Below, one piece after another: positions 6,632-8,764 of a stretch of DNA of 8,764 nt. The stretch's first letter is position 1. Each line of letters opens with the position of its first letter. The stretch lies in assembly GCA_947450745.1 (NCBI GenBank), contig CANFYD010000129.1, positions 1-8,764 of the forward strand. The letters run 5' to 3'. The position numbers and the translations under genes were made by a program. The notes beneath the pieces are model-generated. The model had not been told where the DNA came from. It did no database searches and worked only from the letters and a program-made list of their open reading frames with translations. The DNA comes from Burkholderiales bacterium (GTDB taxonomy: Bacteria > Pseudomonadota > Gammaproteobacteria > Burkholderiales > Burkholderiaceae_C).

Positions 6632-7392
6632 GCGCCCTTGCCCAAGCCGCGCTGCAGGCCTTGCGGTGCCTGGACCTGACCAGCCTGAACGAGGCCGACA
6701 CGGCGGCGGACATCGAGCAGCTGTGCCGCCGCGCGCAAAGCCCGTTCGGCGCGGTGGCGGCCGTGTGTGTCTGGCCGCGTTTTGTGGCGCAGGCGCGGGC
6801 GCTGCTGCCGCCTGAGATCCGCGTTGCGGCGGTAGCCAATTTTCCTGACGGCTCGCTCGACCTGGCGCGTGTGTTGGCCGAAGTGCAGCAAATTGCCGCT
6901 GCCGGCGCCGACGAGGTCGATGTGGTGCTGCCTTACCGGGCGCTGCAACAAGGCCAGACCAGCGCGTGCACCGAGTTTTTGGCCGAGGTGCGCCATGCCA
7001 GCCGGCCGTTGACGCTAAAGCTGATCATCGAAAGCGGCGAGCTGCAAAAGCCCGCGCTGATCGTCCAGGCCACACGCATGGGCCTGATGGCCGGTGCCGA
7101 CTTCATCAAGACCAGCAGCGGCAAGACGCCGGTGTCGGCCACGCCGGCGGCGGCGCGGCTGATCCTGCAAGAAATCGCCGGCAGCGGCATGAGCTCGGCC
7201 GGCTTCAAGGCGTCCGGCGGCATCCGCACGGTGGCCGAGGCGCAGGTTTATCTGGCCCTGGTCGAGGCCAGCCTGGGCGCAGCAGCGGTGAACCCGCAGC
7301 GCTTGCGTTTTGGTGCCAGCAGCTTGTTGAACGACATCGAAGCGGTGTTGTCGGGTCACGTTGCTTCTTCAACTTCCCCAGGCGTCTACTGA
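6628..7392 (+). CDS. deoC: Deoxyribose-phosphate aldolase (DERA)
   Basis: This enzyme cleaves 2-deoxyribose-5-phosphate to acetaldehyde and glyceraldehyde-3-phosphate, feeding deoxynucleoside sugar into central metabolism. It is 254 residues and close to the E. coli type (259). Landmarks are LDLTSLNEADT (15-25), AAVCVWPRF (44-52), DEVDVVLPYRA (95-105) with catalytic D98, KLIIESGEL (131-139), FIKTSSGK (159-166) with Schiff-base K161, and GFKASGGIRT (192-201) with K194. The chain ends in a flexible SSTSPGVY tail with a terminal tyrosine, as E. coli DERA ends in Tyr259. The ATG at 6628 gives the same N-terminal length as E. coli; a TTG at 6619 is possible but less likely. No clear Shine-Dalgarno precedes it, while a mini-ORF stop overlaps it. 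The deoA gene follows after three bases. Confidence 0.95.
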   Translation: MSALAQAALQALRCLDLTSLNEADTAADIEQLCRRAQSPFGAVAAVCVWPRFVAQARALLPPEIRVAAVANFPDGSLDLARVLAEVQQIAAAGADEVDVVLPYRALQQGQTSACTEFLAEVRHASRPLTLKLIIESGELQKPALIVQATRMGLMAGADFIKTSSGKTPVSATPAAARLILQEIAGSGMSSAGFKASGGIRTVAEAQVYLALVEASLGAAAVNPQRLRFGASSLLNDIEAVLSGHVASSTSPGVY

Positions 7393-7395
7393 ACC

Positions 7396-8736
7396 ATGCT
7401 GGCCCAAGAAATCATCCGCGCCAAGCGCGGCGGTCAGGCCCTCAGCGAGGCGCAGATTCAAGCGTTTGTGCGCGGCTTGGTGGATGGCAGTTGGAGCGAA
7501 GGCCAAGTGGCTGCGCTCGGCATGGCGGTGTTCCTGCGCGGCATGGGGCGGGACGAATGCGTGGCCTTGACGCTGGCGATGATGCGCTCCGGCCGGGTGA
7601 TGAGCTGGCCCGACATGCCGGGGCCGGTGCTGGACAAGCATTCCAGCGGCGGCGTCGGCGACAAGGTCAGCCTGATGCTGGCGCCGCTGGTGGCGGCTTG
7701 CGGCGGTTATGTGCCGATGATTTCCGGCCGCGGCCTGGGCCACACCGGCGGCACGCGTGACAAGTTCGATGCCATCCCCGGCTACAACTGCACGCCGTCG
7801 GCAGAGTTGCTGAACCAGGTGGTGAGGAATGTCGGTTGCGCGGTGATCGGCCAGACCGGCGACCTGGCACCGGCCGATGGGCGCTTCTACTCGGTCCGCG
7901 ACGTCACCGCCACGGTGGAAAGCGTGCCGCTGATCACCGCCAGCATCCTGTCCAAGAAATTGGCCGCCGGCCTGCAAGGCTTGGTGATGGACGTCAAGTG
8001 CGGCAACGGTGCTTTTGCCGACACACCGGCCTTTGCCGACGAGTTGGCGCAGAGCATCGTGGCCGTGGCCTGCGGTGCCGGCTTGCCGACGCGCGCGCTG
8101 ATCACCGACATGAATCAGGTGCTGGGCAGCGAGGTCGGCAATGCGCTGGAGATGCGCGAGGCGATCAGCTATTTGCGCGGTGATGCCCCTGGTGGTGGCG
8201 ATGCCCGCCTGCATGAGGTGACTTTTGCCCTGGCGGCCGAACTGTTGCTGCTGGGCGGCTTGGCGACTGATGCCGTGCAGGCGCGCCAGCAATTGCAGCA
8301 GGCTTTGGACAGCGGCGCGGCGGCCGAGCGCTTTGGGCGCATGGTGGCGGCGCTGGGCGGCCCGGCCGATCTGATCGAGCGGCCGCAAGCCTATCTGGCG
8401 GCGGCCCCCCTCGTGCTGCCGGTGCCCGCGCTGCGCAGCGGGCGTTTGACGGCGCAGCAGACGCGCGCCATCGGCTTGGCCGTGGTGGAGCTGGGCGGCG
8501 GGCGGCGCATGGCCAGCGACCGCATCGACTTTCGCGTCGGCTTGAGCGGCATGCGGCAGTTGGGCGACCGCTTGGCCGCCGGTGATCCGCTGTGCTTTGT
8601 CCACGCGGCCGATCAAGCCTCGGCCGAGCGGGCGCTGGCGCAGGTGCAAGCCGCTTGCCAGCTCAGCGACGTGTGTGAGGCCGGCGACGCTGCGGCTTGG
8701 CAGGCCGGCGCGGTGGTGTTGGCACGCGTCGGCTAG
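7396..8736 (+). CDS. deoA: Thymidine phosphorylase
   Basis: This dimeric-family enzyme splits thymidine and deoxyuridine with phosphate into the free base and 2-deoxyribose-1-phosphate. It is 446 residues, against about 440 in E. coli, and similarity runs the whole length, so it is complete. Landmarks are SEGQVAAL (34-41), the phosphate-binding KHSSGGVGDK (81-90) with H82, the signature SGRGLGHTGGT (110-120), and the base-binding residues R168 in YSVRD, S183 and K187 in TASILSKK, equivalent to E. coli R171, S186 and K190. The start lies three bases after the deoC stop, with only a weak AGG-type site upstream. Its sugar product needs a phosphopentomutase before DeoC can act; none is in the window. 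A pyrimidine phosphorylase that also takes uridine is the alternative, but the DeoA resemblance is strong. Confidence 0.95.
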   Translation: MLAQEIIRAKRGGQALSEAQIQAFVRGLVDGSWSEGQVAALGMAVFLRGMGRDECVALTLAMMRSGRVMSWPDMPGPVLDKHSSGGVGDKVSLMLAPLVAACGGYVPMISGRGLGHTGGTRDKFDAIPGYNCTPSAELLNQVVRNVGCAVIGQTGDLAPADGRFYSVRDVTATVESVPLITASILSKKLAAGLQGLVMDVKCGNGAFADTPAFADELAQSIVAVACGAGLPTRALITDMNQVLGSEVGNALEMREAISYLRGDAPGGGDARLHEVTFALAAELLLLGGLATDAVQARQQLQQALDSGAAAERFGRMVAALGGPADLIERPQAYLAAAPLVLPVPALRSGRLTAQQTRAIGLAVVELGGGRRMASDRIDFRVGLSGMRQLGDRLAAGDPLCFVHAADQASAERALAQVQAACQLSDVCEAGDAAAWQAGAVVLARVG

Positions 8737-8764
8737 ACTTCGGCCCCGTTTGCTGTGAATCCCG

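Larger units (their letters stand above)
6545..6660 (+). repeat. Imperfect direct repeat of the deoC 5' end
   Basis: Two copies are seen, 6545-6580 and 6628-6660, 83 bases apart. Both begin ATGAGYGCCC (nine of ten bases equal), share GCCGC at the same offset (6563 and 6646), and share GCTKCAGGCC (9 of 10; 6571-6580 and 6651-6660) after a three-base shift, so one codon is inserted in the first copy. Each copy reads in the same phase from its own ATG. The match could be a partial gene duplication, or a target duplication flanking an inserted element with chance similarity beyond it. Confidence 0.4.

Noticed and set aside
5400..6839. A 479-residue minus-strand open frame opposite cdd, the purine phosphorylase and deoC
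   Set aside because: Same composition artefact; it crosses three well supported genes and has no motif or ribosome site.
7369..8649. A 426-residue minus-strand open frame opposite deoA
   Set aside because: Same composition artefact; deoA on the plus strand matches its family over the full length.

Overview
The window is strongly GC-rich and reads as one plus-strand catabolic operon from a Gram-negative bacterium. The solute-binding protein has a Sec signal peptide but no lipobox cysteine, which points to a periplasm. Base composition, gene order and an intergenic motif that I recall from Comamonadaceae suggest a betaproteobacterium of the order Burkholderiales. That placement is inference.

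Layout. Bases 1-433 hold no convincing gene. The left edge carries a perfect FNR/ANR-type box (26-39) beside a weak Fur-like sequence (38-56), which probably serve a gene outside the window. Nearer the operon are a LacI-family-like operator (about 274-288), a candidate -10 box (322-327) and a strong stem-loop (336-372) that would sit at the very 5' end of the mRNA. Eight genes follow on one strand with tiny gaps or overlaps: a BMP/PnrA-type nucleoside-binding protein (434-1438), a double-domain ABC ATPase (1475-3127), two permeases (3124-4269 and 4262-5242), cytidine deaminase cdd (5245-5691), a trimeric-type purine nucleoside phosphorylase (5688-6545), deoxyribose-phosphate aldolase deoC (6628-7392) and thymidine phosphorylase deoA (7396-8736). 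The last 28 bases (8737-8764) show nothing recognisable, and no terminator is visible before the window ends.

How it works together. The binding protein and transporter bring (deoxy)nucleosides into the cytoplasm. Cdd converts (deoxy)cytidine to (deoxy)uridine. DeoA and the purine phosphorylase then release free bases and (deoxy)ribose-1-phosphate. After isomerisation by a phosphopentomutase, which is not encoded here, DeoC splits deoxyribose-5-phosphate to acetaldehyde and glyceraldehyde-3-phosphate. The window therefore codes for an import-to-carbon route with one step missing.

I do not see an undescribed protein system. The items most worth a second look are small: the 82-base spacer between the purine phosphorylase and deoC, which holds a 28-codon ORF that looks like a partial copy of the deoC start and a REP-like hairpin; the perfect FNR box; the LacI-like operator; the leader hairpin; and the C-terminal tyrosine of DeoC.
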